Assembly: GCA_023362775.1 (NCBI GenBank) | Contig: JALMGJ010000004.1 | Location: 55,035,298-55,099,297 of the forward strand | From: Charina bottae | Taxonomy: Eukaryota > Chordata > Lepidosauria > Squamata > Charinaidae | Direction: 5' to 3' | DNA length: 64,000 nucleotides | Part shown: positions 42,568 through 53,559 of the stretch, piece after piece | How positions within the stretch are numbered: the stretch's first letter is position 1 | Layout: each line of letters starts with the position of its first letter | Notes under the pieces: model-generated | What the model saw: only the letters and a program-made list of their open reading frames with translations | Told to the model about the DNA's origin: nothing | Database searches by the model: none | Translations under genes and position numbers: made by a program

Positions 42568-44144
42568 AGCTGCTCAAAAAAATAAAGGGAACACTGAAAC
42601 AACACTATGTAAGTCCAAGTCAATCACACGTCTGTGAAATCAAACTGTCCACTTAGGTAGCAACACTGATTGACAATCAAGTTCACATGCTGTTGTGCAC
42701 ATGGAATACACAACGGGTGGAAAGCATAGGCAGTTAGCAAGACAGCCCCAATAAAGGAGTGGATCTGCAGGTGGTGACCACAGACCACTTCTCAGTTCCT
42801 ATGCTTTCTGGCTGATGGTTTGGTCACTTTTGAAAGCTGGCGGTGCTTCCACTCTAGTGGTAGCATGAGACGGAGTCTACAACCCACACAAGTGGCTCAG
42901 GTAGTGCAGCTCATCCAGGATGGCACATCAATGCGAGATGTGGCAAGGTTTGCTGTGTCTGTCAGCGTAGTGTCCAGAGCATGGAGGCGCTACCAGGAGA
43001 CAGGTCAGTACATCAGGAGACGTGGAGGAGGCCGTAGGAGGGCAACAACCCAGCAGCAGGACCGCTACCTCCGCCTTTGTGCAAGGAGGGACAGGAGGAG
43101 CACTGCCAGAGCCCTGCAAAATGACCTCCAGTGGGCCACAAATGTGCGTGTGGCTGCTCAAACGGCCAGAAACAGACTCCATGAGGGTGGTATGAGGGCC
43201 CGACGTCCACAGGTGGGGATTGTGCTTACAGCCCAACACCGTGCAGGACGTTTGGCATTTGCCAGAGAACACCAAGATTGGCAACTTCGCCACTGGCGCC
43301 CTGTGCTCTTCACAGATGAAAGCAGGTTCACACTGAGCACATGTGACAGACGTGACAGGGTCTGGAGATGCCGTGGAGAACGTTCTGCTGCCTGCAACAT
43401 CCTCCAGCATGACCAGTTTGGCAGTGGGTCAGTAATGGTGTGGGGTGGCATTTCTTTAGGGGGCCGCACAGCCCTCCATGTGCTCGCCAGAGGTAGCCTG
43501 ACTGCCATTAGGTACCGAGATGAGATCCTCAGACCCCTTGTGAGACCATATGCTGGTGCGGTTGGCCCTGGGTTCCTCCTAATGCAAGACAATGCTAGAC
43601 CTCATGTGGCTGGAGTGTGCCAGCAGTTCCTGCAAGACGAAGGCATTGATGCTATGGACTGGCCCGCCCGTTCCCCAGACCTGAATCCAATTGAGCACAT
43701 CTGGGACATCATGTCTCGCTCCATCCACCAACGCCACGTTGCACCACAGACTGTCCAGGAGTTGGGGGATGCTTTAGTCCAGGTGTGGGAGGAGATCCCT
43801 CAGGAGACCATCCGCCACCTCATCAGGAGCATGCCCAGGCGTTGTAGGGAGGTCATACAGGCACGTGGAGGCCACACACACTACTGAGCCTCATTTTGAC
43901 TTGTTTTAAGGACATTACATCAACGTTGGATCAGCCTGTAGTATTCTTTTCCACTTTAATTTTTGAGTGTAACTCCACATCCAGACCTCCAGGGGTTGCT
44001 TACATTTGATTTCCATTGCTTTTTGTGTGATATTGTTGTCGGCACATTCAACTATGTAATGAACAAAGTAATTAATACGAATATTTCATTCATTCAGATC
44101 TAGGATGTCTTATTTCAGTGTTCCCTTTATTTTTTTGAGCAGTG
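42568..44144 (+). mobile_element. Tc1-like DNA transposon, apparently complete
   Basis: A 1577-bp element with 32-bp terminal inverted repeats (42568-42599, 44113-44144) built on TGCTCAAAAAAATAAAGGG. They match except at the outermost two bases. TA flanks both sides (42566-42567, 44145-44146). It encloses one intact transposase ORF. From memory it is nearly identical to a Tc1 family widespread in teleost fish, which suggests a recent arrival. It lies in BCLAF3 intron 1, same strand as neither host gene (plus). Confidence 0.95.
42865..43887 (+). CDS. Tc1-like transposase (DD34E), intact, 340 aa
   Basis: It cuts and pastes its own element at TA sites. I choose the ATG at 42865 ([20 protein letters not shown]), which gives the usual Tc1 length of about 340 aa. 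An upstream in-frame ATG at 42820 would add 15 residues. Residues 1-60 form the first helix-turn-helix ([12 protein letters not shown]). A GRRR-type motif (RRGGGRRRA) and a second DNA-binding helix ([16 protein letters not shown]) follow. The catalytic residues are Asp in VLFTDESRF, Asp in [10 protein letters not shown] and Glu in LNPIEHIWD, with exactly 34 residues between the last two. The Gly-rich WGGIS box is present. No stop or frameshift is seen. The segment [12 protein letters not shown] may lack one Arg found in fish copies. Confidence 0.95.
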   Translation: MRRSLQPTQVAQVVQLIQDGTSMRDVARFAVSVSVVSRAWRRYQETGQYIRRRGGGRRRATTQQQDRYLRLCARRDRRSTARALQNDLQWATNVRVAAQTARNRLHEGGMRARRPQVGIVLTAQHRAGRLAFAREHQDWQLRHWRPVLFTDESRFTLSTCDRRDRVWRCRGERSAACNILQHDQFGSGSVMVWGGISLGGRTALHVLARGSLTAIRYRDEILRPLVRPYAGAVGPGFLLMQDNARPHVAGVCQQFLQDEGIDAMDWPARSPDLNPIEHIWDIMSRSIHQRHVAPQTVQELGDALVQVWEEIPQETIRHLIRSMPRRCREVIQARGGHTHY

Positions 44145-44918
44145 TATTTAAGATCCCAATATGTGCTGGAAAAATAACCTCCCAAATTCAAACGTGGAGA
44201 GAAATGTCAACATTTCACTTTTCTAATTATACATGCTCATGGTCAATTTTCAGTTTTTTGTATTAATAGATTTGGAGTACTTTCATCTACTGCATTTTGT
44301 AAAAATAGAATGCTTTCTTTTAATACTCCTAGGAAGCTTTAATGACAATGCACTGTCATACTGTATTATAATGTACCTTGAATGAGAAAACCATAGCATA
44401 CAGTTCAGAAACTTTAGCTATTTTATTGCTGAATGAAGTAGAATCTAATTCACAAAAACTTTTATTACAATTTATTTGTTGATTTTCAGCCAGCAAAAGT
44501 TTTTGCTATTTTGCTACAATAACAGCTCTATCTATATATTGTAAATTATGGAGGAACCATGGATGAAACAGCCCTGCCTCCTCCATTAATGTATGTGGTC
44601 AGTAGCATTGTTCATCCAAAATACTTATTTCTGTACATCTGGATTCAACTAAGAAAGGCTAGTGGAGGAGAAAGACCAAAAATGTATACCAATGTCTCTT
44701 CCACACTTACTATATTATAGTAGAACACTACTGCTCTTCTTTTCATGTAAGTAGGTCTCTTTTATGTGCATCACTACAAACAGAAACACTTCTTTATTTT
44801 CTTTTGCTTTTGATGCATTAACATTTCCACTATGTTCCAAATTTCAGTTTCAGATTTCTGCTTATTAATAAAACAGCAAAGTAAGTATTCTATCCAGTAC
44901 CAGAGAAGTGGTTCTATA

Positions 44919-45219
44919 AAAAGGTAAAGGTTTCCCCCTGCACAGTCGTCTCCGACTCTAGGGGGCGGTGCTCATCTCTGTTTGTTAGCCAAAGAGCCAG
45001 CGCTGTCCAAAGACGCTTCCGTGGTCATGTGGCCGGCATGACGTGCGCGGAACGCTGTTACCATCCCACCAAAGTGGTACCTATTTATCTACCTGCATTT
45101 GCATGCTTTCAAATTGCTAGGTTGGCAAGAGCTGGGGTGAGTGCAGGAGCTCACTCTCACGCGGCGCTCGGGTCTCGAACCGCCGACCTTCCGATCGACA
45201 AGCCTGGTGTCTTAACCAT
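44919..45219 (-). mobile_element. tRNA-derived SINE (copy 7), head-truncated
   Basis: Minus-strand copy with the AAAGGTTTCCCCCTGC end and CCGACTCTAGGGG tail complement. It is flanked by GTGGTTCTATA (44908-44918 and 45220-45230). The tRNA-like head (about 20 nt of the box A region) is missing. It lies in BCLAF3 intron 1. Confidence 0.85.
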
Positions 45220-45230
45220 GTGGTTCTATA

Positions 45231-46421
45231 CAGAACGTAAAAGTAGAACATTCCTGTCCATGCCCAAAATGACTTCAGCAAACCAAGGAAATCATGATAA
45301 AAATTACAGCTCTAGCAAAGTTGAATATGTGTGGATGAAGTCACAGCCAAGCAAAGTCTTCATATTCAAATCAGGGAAAATTTGACATACATAGGATATT
45401 GCTTTTGGGATAACAAAACTAGCAAAATTTCCAATGCAGACATTTCTTTCACCTTGTGGAAAGCAATTGTTCATTCATTTTAACACAGCATCCTTTAACA
45501 AACATTTTCACAAACAAATTATAAATTTGTTTAATATAAATATTTATATCCATTCAATAAAAGATTTCTTGGATCTTCTCATCTTTGCTTCTGCCAGCTA
45601 GCAAAATTAAAAAAAAACAGGGAACAAGAACTTGTCCTTAGGCATAGGGTTTATTGATATGGAACTGATGCTTCTTTAGATGAAGAAAGCTATTAAAGAA
45701 TTATTCCAAAGGCTTACTTTTGTTTCCTGTGACTTCCACCACTGTGGGTTGATATCAGTGGCCAAGTCAAACCACTGACTGCTTTAGGCAAGAAGGGTGG
45801 AAAATGCTGCATGCCTTTATATTTCTAAACAAAAACTCACTGTTAGTAACTCAGGTATTTATCAAGCTATGGTACTTTTCTACTGAGTTCATTTAACATT
45901 CAACAGAGCTGAATTTAGAAAATGACAATATGCAAGCCCGGAAGTAGTTTTGAGAATGATAAAAAAGAATGAGTTTCCTATGGAGGAATGCAGATATTCT
46001 ATGTAAAGATCTGGTAGTATTTTTGTTGACTGCTGCTATATTGTCCATAGCTTAAAAACTGGAAAAATAGAAATACTGACTTTTGGACAACTGATTTCAA
46101 AGTATCTGGTATAATACCATAGTAGAGAAGTTAACCCATACTCTCTGGTCTTGTTTGGGTAAGGTTAAAGCCAAAGCCTTTTTTTAATGTATGTTCTGAT
46201 TTTATAATTTATGTCAACCAGGGGAATTATGGCTGCCTTCTTCCAGTTGGATATATTAATATTTGGAATATTAAAATAATATTAATGCTAGGTTTTGTTA
46301 TCCTTTCCCTGTGCATGCAGGTGGTTGTGTGTTTGGATATTGGAGATCCTATGGCAGGAAGACTGACCAGCTTGGAAAGAGTTGCACATTCAGTGCTGAA
46401 TTGGCTGCACTCCCTTGGAAG
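45231..46421. other. BCLAF3 intron 1, unique sequence
   Basis: AT-rich sequence without recognised exons or repeats on either strand. Confidence 0.5.
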
Positions 46422-46429
46422 CTCTAGGA

Positions 46430-46728
46430 CAGCCTTTCTCAACCTTCTGACCCTGGAGGAACCCTTGAAATATTTTTCAGGCCTCGGGGAACCCCTGCAC
46501 ATTCAGGCTCAAATATAGGCCACAAGTTACAAAATTATTATATTTGTTTCATGTGTAGGCCTGTATATATGTGTTCTTAAACTAAAAATAAAAAATGAAA
46601 CTTACCTCTTTGATGTGTAGTTGCCTGAATTTGAAATATTTTTTTAAATAAATGTGATCTCCTAGGGAACCCCTAGTGACCGCTTGTGGAATCCTAGTGT
46701 TCCATGGAACCCTGGTTGAGAAACCCTG
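46430..46728. mobile_element. hAT MITE (family C), 299 bp
   Basis: The ends CAGCCTTTCTCAACCTT and GGTTGAGAAACCCTG are inverted copies (Charlie-like CAGGGTTTCTCAACC). The flanks are a perfect 8-bp duplication CTCTAGGA (46422-46429, 46729-46736). The AT-rich interior has no ORF. Confidence 0.95.
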
Positions 46729-46859
46729 CTCTAGGAACATTGCATGGGGATTTTCTTAGACTCACTGTTATCTAGAGAAGAACAAGGTAGCAGCAGTGGT
46801 TAGCAGTGCTATCTACTCTACTCTCTCAGGTTTGTATGGCAGCTATATGTATGGACACA

Positions 46860-47845
46860 TTTTCGAGAACAACCGGACAAAGATGTAGAGAGAATACTTC
46901 CACGCCCAGAGAAGTACGATCAATTCATTGATCTTGTGAAACAAATCTCAAGAAAAAACATCCCAAGAGGATGCCGTACCCACTATATCCCGGGGTTGAC
47001 TAAGGAAACCAAACCACTGTTAGATAGATACCAGTCCTTATTTGATCAAGATCCTTTTAGGGAGGATACAATTGAGGGTGGGGAACAACTGATGGAAGCA
47101 ATTGCTGAAGATAGGAGATTATGATGGTGTACATTAGTAGAGAACCTTGATATGAAACAGAATAGCAGATGTGTGTGGAAACTGCTTAAAAACCTAGGTG
47201 GGGATTTAACCAAACCCCAATAAAATCAAAGTAATGTAAAAGCAGACCAAATAGCTAGTCAACTCCTGAAAAATGGGAAAATTCAAGGGAAAAAAGAACG
47301 AGGACCGGCTATCAGTGCAGAAGAGCAAGAGGACGGATTCCTCAGTGCCTCTTTTACAATACTCAAATTAGAAGGAGCCATAAAAAGCCTGAAGCAAAAC
47401 AGAGCCGCGGGCATTGATGATTTAAGGGCGGAACAGATAAAACAGTTTGGACCTAATACTTCGAATGATGAACACCTGTATTACTGAACTTAGGATTCCA
47501 AGGCTTTGGAGACAGGCTAGAGTGGTAGCCTTGTTGAAGCCCGGAAAGGAACCAACTGATCCAAAGAACTATCGACCAGTGTCACTCCTCTGTCATCTTT
47601 ACAAATTGTTGGAGCGAATGATTCTTAATCGAGTGGCAGAGACTCTTGATGTAAAGATCATGAAGGAGCAAGCTGGTTTTAGACCAGGAAGGTCATGTTG
47701 TGGACAAATACTTAATATTACACAACACATAGAGGACGGTTATGAAAGAAAACTAATTACTGGAGTGGCGTTCATCGACCTTACTGCGGCATATGATACG
47801 GTCAATCACAGAAAATTGCTGCGTAAGATAGACAACTTTACTGGA
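46860..47845 (+). mobile_element. Jockey/I-like non-LTR reverse transcriptase fragment, broken
   Basis: It has an upstream piece KETKPLLDRYQSLFDQDPF (47001-47060). A second open frame follows (47447-47884) with IPRLWRQARVVALLKPGKEP, DPKNYRPVSLLCHLYKLLER, KEQAGFRPGRSC, HIEDGYERK and VAFIDLTAAYDTVNHRKLL. These are RT motifs 0-3 of a non-LTR element. The catalytic YADD region is absent, cut off at a junction with Penelope-like sequence at about 47845. Stops separate the pieces. It differs from the L2, CR1, BovB and L1 copies in the window. Confidence 0.82.
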
Positions 47846-48022
47846 GACCATAAGCTGTGGATATCCAAATTGGGCCTTCATTAAATCTAAGTCTACCCCC
47901 AGACCCAAGACAACGGCAGACACAGCTGAGACTCAGAATCAACAGAAGAACCTGGTCATTCCTTACATGGCCGGCATGCCGGAAAAGATAAAACAGATAT
48001 TTGGCAAACACAACATACCTGT
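47846..48022 (+). mobile_element. Penelope-like element, internal fragment
   Basis: GTGGATATCCAAATTGGGCC and the following 160 bases match 48546-48712 of the next element, with a frame reading KNLVIPYMAGMPEKIKQIFG. It joins the RT fragment on its left and the terminal repeat of the next copy on its right. Confidence 0.8.
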
Positions 48023-49390
48023 CTGTAGCTTGAATCATGTCAACTGGATTTCTATTTTCTCAGTGGAAACGTTTCGCTCCTTATCCAAGAAGCTTCTTCA
48101 GTCTGAGCAAAGTTTGTAAGGGAATCCTTAAATATGTTTCTAGGGTGGCTGTGTGAACTTGCACCTGGGGCTAGGTCATGGTTATTTTTGAGATGTTTAT
48201 TTCTAAGTCCCTTTATCAATCAAAATCAAGGCCCAGGAAGTACAGGCCTTCACGGACCATATAAACACTATAGATGCCAACATTAGGTTCACCAGAGAAG
48301 ACACCAAGGACAACAGACTGGCATTCCTAGACTGTGAAGTCCTCATTGGGACCGGTGGCAAGCTAGAAATAGGGATCTACAGGAAACCCACACACACAGA
48401 TCAATATCTGATGTTTGACTCCCACCATCCACTACAGCACAAACTAGGGGTCATCAGGACATTGTCACACAGAGCAGAAACCATCCCCACCTCCATGGAT
48501 TCCAAAAAGAATGAAAATCAGCACCTGAGAACAGCTCTGAAGGCCTGTGGATATCCAAATTGGGCCTTCACTAAATCTAAGTCTACCAGACCTAAAACAG
48601 CGACAGACAGGGCTGAGACTCAGAGTAAACGGAAGAACCTGGTCATTCCTTACATGGCTGGTGTGTCTGAAAAGATAAAACGGATATTTGGCAAACACCA
48701 CATACCTGTATATTTCAAACCCACCAACACACTGAGACAGAGGCTTGTACACCCCAAAGATCAAACTCCAAAACACAAGAAAAGCAATGTAGTGTATGCA
48801 ATCCAGTGCAGTGAGGAGTGCTCTGAGCTCTACATTGGAGAAACCAAACAACCTTTGTACAGGAGGATGGCCCAACACAGGAGGAGCAACACCACAGGAC
48901 CAGAGTCAGCAGTTTACCTTCATCTAAAAGAAAAAGGACACTCATTTGAGGACATTAATGTTCACATTTTGGACAGGGAAAATAGGTGGTTTGAGAGAGG
49001 AGTTAAGGAATCCATTCATGCCAAAGTGGAAAATCCTTCCCTCAATAGAGGTGGAGGCCTCAGGCACAATTTGTCCCCCATTTATCATGCTGCTCTTTCA
49101 TTAGTCCCCAGGAAGATTAAGACCACTTCACAAGTTCACCAGCAAGGCCACATTTAAGGATCCACTTGGGGATGAATAAAGGTTTTAGGAGTAAGACATC
49201 CCAAAGACTACACCTCCATTGCCCAATTAACAAGCCATTCAGGTGTAAGGTCACACAGCCACCCTAGAAGACATATATGGGGTTCCCTCACCAACTTTTG
49301 CCCAGACTGAAGAAGCTACTTGGACAAGCAGCGAAAGTTTCAACCAAAAGAAAGAAATCCAGTTGCCAGGACTCAACCTACAATCAACCT
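48023..49390 (+). mobile_element. Penelope-like element with RT end and GIY-YIG endonuclease
   Basis: The left end (48023-48130) is the inverted form of the terminal repeat seen at 33577-33673. The right end (49290-49375) is the direct form. Between them is the longest Penelope-like frame in the window (about 48236-49157). Terminal hammerhead-like motifs lie at 48071-48101 (minus sense) and 49307-49338 (plus sense). It lies in BCLAF3 intron 1. Confidence 0.88.
48236..49157 (+). pseudogene. Penelope-like RT C-terminus plus GIY-YIG nuclease, 5' truncated
   Basis: Penelope-like elements encode an RT joined to a GIY-YIG endonuclease. The frame starts inside the RT thumb (AFTDHINTIDANIRF, LAFLDCEVLI, IYRKPTHTDQYLMFDSHHP). 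A linker follows with IPYMAGVSEKIKRIFGKHHI. The nuclease begins NVVYAIQCSEECSELYIGET, showing the VVY and LYIG halves of the GIY-YIG core. The catalytic Arg region (LYRRMAQHRR), the HL-KGH-F segment and a Glu-containing end (ERGVKESIHAKVENPSLNRG) come next. The nuclease part is uninterrupted. The N-terminal RT palm is missing, so the copy is inactive alone. The first ATG (48411) is internal. Confidence 0.88.
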
Positions 49391-49799
49391 ACCATGTTAC
49401 TTGCATCACTTTTATGGTTTAAAAAGAAAAAGTATTCTAGTTTATGGAAAATATCTTAATAATCTGTAAATTATTTCTGCTAACTATAGTCAGATAGGAG
49501 TAAACCATTATGTGGTTTGTTTTTGGTATAGTTTGGTGGGTGAATATATCTGCTGTGGTTTGTAAACATGGTTTGTTTCTTGAAATGGATTCAACCAGTT
49601 GCCTTACAATTTTGCTTGAATACCTAAACCAAGGGTCGGAAATGGCGGCTCGCGAGCCAGATGCGGCTCTTTGGCCCCTTGAGTGTGGCTCTTCCGCAGC
49701 TGAACTCACCCCCGCCCCTTCCACGTGATAGGCCCCCGCCCGCAAACTCCGCCCCCTGGCTCTCGCACTGAGCGAGGCCCGGCGCGGCAGGGAGGCAGC

Positions 49800-50515
49800 G
49801 CCATCTCCAGCCGCAGCAGCCCCTGCGCGGAGAGAGGCAAGCAGGCAGGTAAGCGGGCAGGCCTCGTTTCGCGCCCCCCATCATCATCTTCGCTCAACGC
49901 GGGCGGGCGGAAGCGGCCGAGGGGGGCGGGCCCGGCGGCGGAGGCCAGGGCTGCCCGCTTACCTGCCTGCCTGCCTCTCTCCGCGAGGCCCCCGATCCGG
50001 CTTGGACCCCGGGAAGGCAGCGGGGGGCCTTGCAGAGGGAGGCAAGCAGGCAGGTAAGCGGGCAGGCCTCGTTTCCCACCCCCATCAGCATCTTCGTTCA
50101 ACGCGGGCGGGCGGAAGCGGCCGAGGGGGGCGGGCCCGGCGGCGGAGGCCAGGGCTGCCCGCTTACCTGCCTGCCTGCCTCTCTCCGCAAGGCCCCCAAT
50201 CCGGCTTGGACCCCGGGAAGGCAGCGGGGGGCCTCGCGGAGGGAGGCAAACAGGCAGGTAAGCGGGCAGGACTCGTTTCCCACCCCCATCATCATCTTCG
50301 TTCAACGCGGGCGGGCGGAAGCAGCCGAGGGGGGCGGGCCCCGCGGCGGAGGCCAGGGCTGCCCGCTTACCTGCCTGCCTGCCTCTCTCCGCGAGGCCCC
50401 CGATCCGGCTTGGACCCCGGGAAGGCAGCGGGGGGCCTCGCGGAGGGAGGCAAGCAGGCAGGTAAGCGGGCAGGCCTCGTTTCCCACCCCATCATCTTCG
50501 TTCAACGCGGGCGGG
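49800..50515. repeat. 204-bp tandem array with inverted arms
   Basis: ATCCGGCTTGGACCCCGGG recurs at 49995, 50199 and 50403, an exact 204-bp spacing. Each unit holds GGCAAGCAGGCAGGTAAGCG and, about 110 bp on, its near reverse complement CGCTTACCTGCCTGCCTGCC. About 3.5 units are present and very similar. Confidence 0.93.
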
Positions 50516-50638
50516 CGAAGTGCGGCCGTGGGGGGGGCGGGCGGCGCCGACGACAAGCGGCGCGCTTCAGGCTTTCAGCGCTGGAAGGCGGCCCGGGCCT
50601 CCTTCCAGCGCGCCTGGGCCTTGCGGAGGGAGGCAAGC

Positions 50639-50791
50639 CCAGCTGCCCGGGGTCCAGGGAGATCAGCTCCGGCGGGATCTGTGGCAAAGAGCGGCCATGG
50701 GGGGGGGCGGGCGGCGACGACAAGCGGCGCGCTTCAGGCTTTCAGCCACAGATCCCGCCGGAGCTGATCTCCCTGGACCCCGGGCAGCTGG
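50639..50791. repeat. Perfect 46-bp inverted repeat with 61-bp spacer
   Basis: Arms 50639-50684 and 50746-50791 are exact reverse complements (CCAGCTGCCCGGGGTCC at one end, GGCGGGATCTGTGG at the other). The spacer holds a direct repeat of the GGCGCGCTTCAGGCTTTCAG segment also found at 50560-50579. Confidence 0.95.
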
Positions 50792-50949
50792 GCCGGGTGG
50801 ACGCCGTCTCCCGCCCGCAAACCCCGCCCCCTTCCACGCGATTGGCCCCCGCCTGCAAACCCCGCCCCCTGGCTCTCTAGCATTTCAAAATGTGCACGAG
50901 CATGTCAAAATGGCTCCCGGCAAAAAGTTTGCCGACCCCTGACCTAAAC

Positions 50950-52237
50950 AATGTTTAAATGGCTTATTTTGTACTCCTGCATTCTTTCAAATATTTATCA
51001 GAATTAACTTGGTTAAGTTCTTCCTTAAAGCTGGCATAACGGCAAACATAGTACAGTTTTGTTACAAGATTAACAGGATACACATCATATGGTTTTTAAT
51101 GACCTTTTTCTCTGTACCCTGCTCTCAGGCAATGGAAACTAGATTAATAATCAATAGATTTGGGAAATGCATTTAATTTGAAAAATCATGTGCTAAGAAT
51201 TGATATTTCTCTTGAGATCATACTTTTCTGATTTTCTTTAACACTTATTCAATACACTGCAAGTCTATTTAACTTTTTAGAAAGAAACAAAAATATCAAC
51301 CAAAATGGAAGAACATTGTACTATTTAAGTATTTATTCTTAATGAAGTTACTTTTTAAAAAAATAGATGATTAAAACTGACCCATAGAGTGGTCCAATAA
51401 TTACTTCTCCTCCATGCTATGGGTATTGCTCTGGCAATTACCTTTCAGGTGCTAATCTTGATCTAAAATTCTCATTTGTATCACCTGCATATGAGATCAA
51501 CAAATTTAAACCCTTTGCACTATAAAAAGCAAAAGGTATCCAATAAGGAAGACTCAGGGGATCTAGATTACACCATTATATATTAGGAAACAGTTTCACA
51601 GATTGTTATGTTTTAGCATAATATGCATTTTCAGGAAATAATCACACAATTGGAAATCTAATCTAACATCATCCGTGAATGAATATCCCTCTGCTCTACA
51701 AAAAGAACACTATGACTATTATGGAATAAGAACTGAGTCATGGAACAATCAGACCTATGTAACCACATTATAACAATTGTATTAAAATGAATTCACAGGA
51801 ATATACCTGGAGTAGGAGACATTTACTACATCTACCAAATTAATTATAATTATCTGATCTCACAGGAAACTCTGCTTAGCAAGTCTTGTCTCTGAAATTA
51901 ATAAACTTTCCACATCATAACAACCCCAACGGCAAGCTAATAAACTCAGTACTTTGTGGAATGATACTAACACTCCTACTGACATAATCCAAAAGATTTA
52001 CAAATCTATTGAAAACAAAGAAAAACAACATATACAAGAAAGTTTAAAAGGTTCAACATCAAACCTCATTACATATAAACCCAAACTTCTATACTATTTA
52101 AGCTTCCATCAAATGAAACTAGAAATGCATCTAATATAGTATGCTTTCCACCACAGACAACATAGCTTACTTCTCCACAGCTGCATCATAGCAACTGTTA
52201 TTAGAAATAGTAGTACAAGTGGTAACAACATTCTTAG
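50950..52237. other. BCLAF3 intron 1, unique AT-rich sequence
   Basis: No coding or repeat signal recognised. The 61-codon ORF at 51954-52139 is unsupported. Confidence 0.5.
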
Positions 52238-52249
52238 TCTCTTCACACA

Positions 52250-52672
52250 GAGACCCCTTTGAGAGAGGGGTCAAGGAATCCATTTATGCCAACTTGGAAA
52301 ATCCTTCCTTGAATAGAGGTGGGGGCCTCAGGCACAATCTTTCCCCCATCTTCCTCCCCGCTTTGTCTTCTGTGCCTAGGAAGATTAAGACCATTTCACG
52401 AGCTCAACAGCAGCATGGTGATCTTAACGATCCTCCTTTAGATGATAAAAGGACTTAAAATAACATCTCAATATAACCATGACCTAGCCCCAGGTGTAAG
52501 GTCACACAGCTACCTAGAAACATATTTAGGATTCCCTTACTAACTTTGCTCAGACTGAAGAAGCTCCTTGGATAAGGAGCAAAATGTTTCCACTGAGAAA
52601 ATAGAAATCCAGTTGACATGATTCAAGCTACAGACAATTCCACCTGGATGACTGAGAACCTTCATAGACATA
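52250..52672 (+). mobile_element. Penelope-like element, 5'-truncated copy
   Basis: It starts within the nuclease frame (ERGVKESIYANLENPSLNRG) and continues through the terminal repeat to CCTTCATAGACATA. A 12-bp duplication TCTCTTCACACA lies at 52238-52249 and 52673-52684. It is very close to 33300-33714. The hammerhead-like core is mutated here (CGAAACG to CAAAATG), consistent with CpG decay. Confidence 0.9.
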
Positions 52673-53175
52673 TCTCTTCACACACATTTTAACTACTGTT
52701 CTTAACTACTTCTCTTGAGTGCTAATTGCTAAAGATTAACCATGGAGATGGCCATTGCCTTTTGTGCCCTTCTTAAAGGCATTAGTTTTGCTCTCCTTTC
52801 TAAATCAGCTTCATTATTTAAGTGTGACAACCAAATGAATCAAACTCCAGGTGCAAAAAAAATCATACTATAGAATTTTTTGCTTTGAACGCTGTATCAC
52901 ATATACAAACAAACAGATTGCCATTAAAATATCTGTTTTTCCCTGTAAAATCCAAAACAATATCCATGTCCCATGGCGTCCTATTGACAGTTCAAAGCTC
53001 AGATCACTGAATTAGATGCACCTCTCTTAATAAGATACTGTATAGAAAATAGTAACCTTGTAACTTAGTACAGTTAACAATTTATTAGACAGAATGGATT
53101 TTTTTAAAAATTGCTACCATGGCAAATTTTGAATCCTCTTTTACATTATGATCATGATAATTAAAAGATTACTTG

Positions 53176-53178
<3 letters not shown>

Positions 53179-53224
<46 letters not shown>

Positions 53225-53247
53225 CATACATACATACATACACATAT

Positions 53248-53280
<33 letters not shown>

Positions 53281-53340
53281 CAAACACACACACTTACATA
53301 CACACATATACATACACACACACACGCGCACACACACAAA
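53179..53340. repeat. (TA)n-(CA)n compound microsatellite
   Basis: About 40 bp of (TA)n, then TACATACATACA, (CA)n and mixed CACATATA runs to about 53338. The long ORFs over it are repeat artefacts. Confidence 0.95.
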
Positions 53341-53559
53341 ATAGAGAATCTAAGTCTAGTGATTTTCACTAAGGTACTATAGAAGAGCAATAACTCTATT
53401 CATTAACATGGGATTCATCTCAGAAAAGCACTTTTCCTTGCAGTTTGCCAGAACTATGGCTCACTTAACTTTGGCACAAAGGAGATCTTTTTGCCTCTCC
53501 CCGCCCCAGAACAGCAAGTCACACAACAAGATGTGACAACAGAAAGTAGCATTTAATAC

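Larger units (their letters stand above)
49630..50941. mobile_element. CpG-rich hAT element (family B, copy 2) in BCLAF3 intron 1
   Basis: It has the same ends as 36074-38807 (CAAGGGTCGGAAATGGCGG on the left and the complement of CAGGGGTCGGCAAACTTTT on the right). The flanks are a perfect 8-bp duplication ACCTAAAC (49622-49629, 50942-50949). The interior is a 204-bp tandem array and a long palindrome. ORFs of 200-290 codons follow the repeat and are not genes. Confidence 0.93.

Noticed and set aside
42928..43592. Minus-strand ORFs of 160 and 144 codons
   Set aside because: Shadows of the Tc1 transposase frame.
50002..50880. ORFs of 292, 245 and 199 codons
   Set aside because: They translate the 204-bp tandem array, giving repeating peptides in several frames at once. 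They are repeat artefacts.
53148..53390. Ile/Tyr and Thr/His-rich ORFs
   Set aside because: Direct translation of the TA/CA microsatellite.
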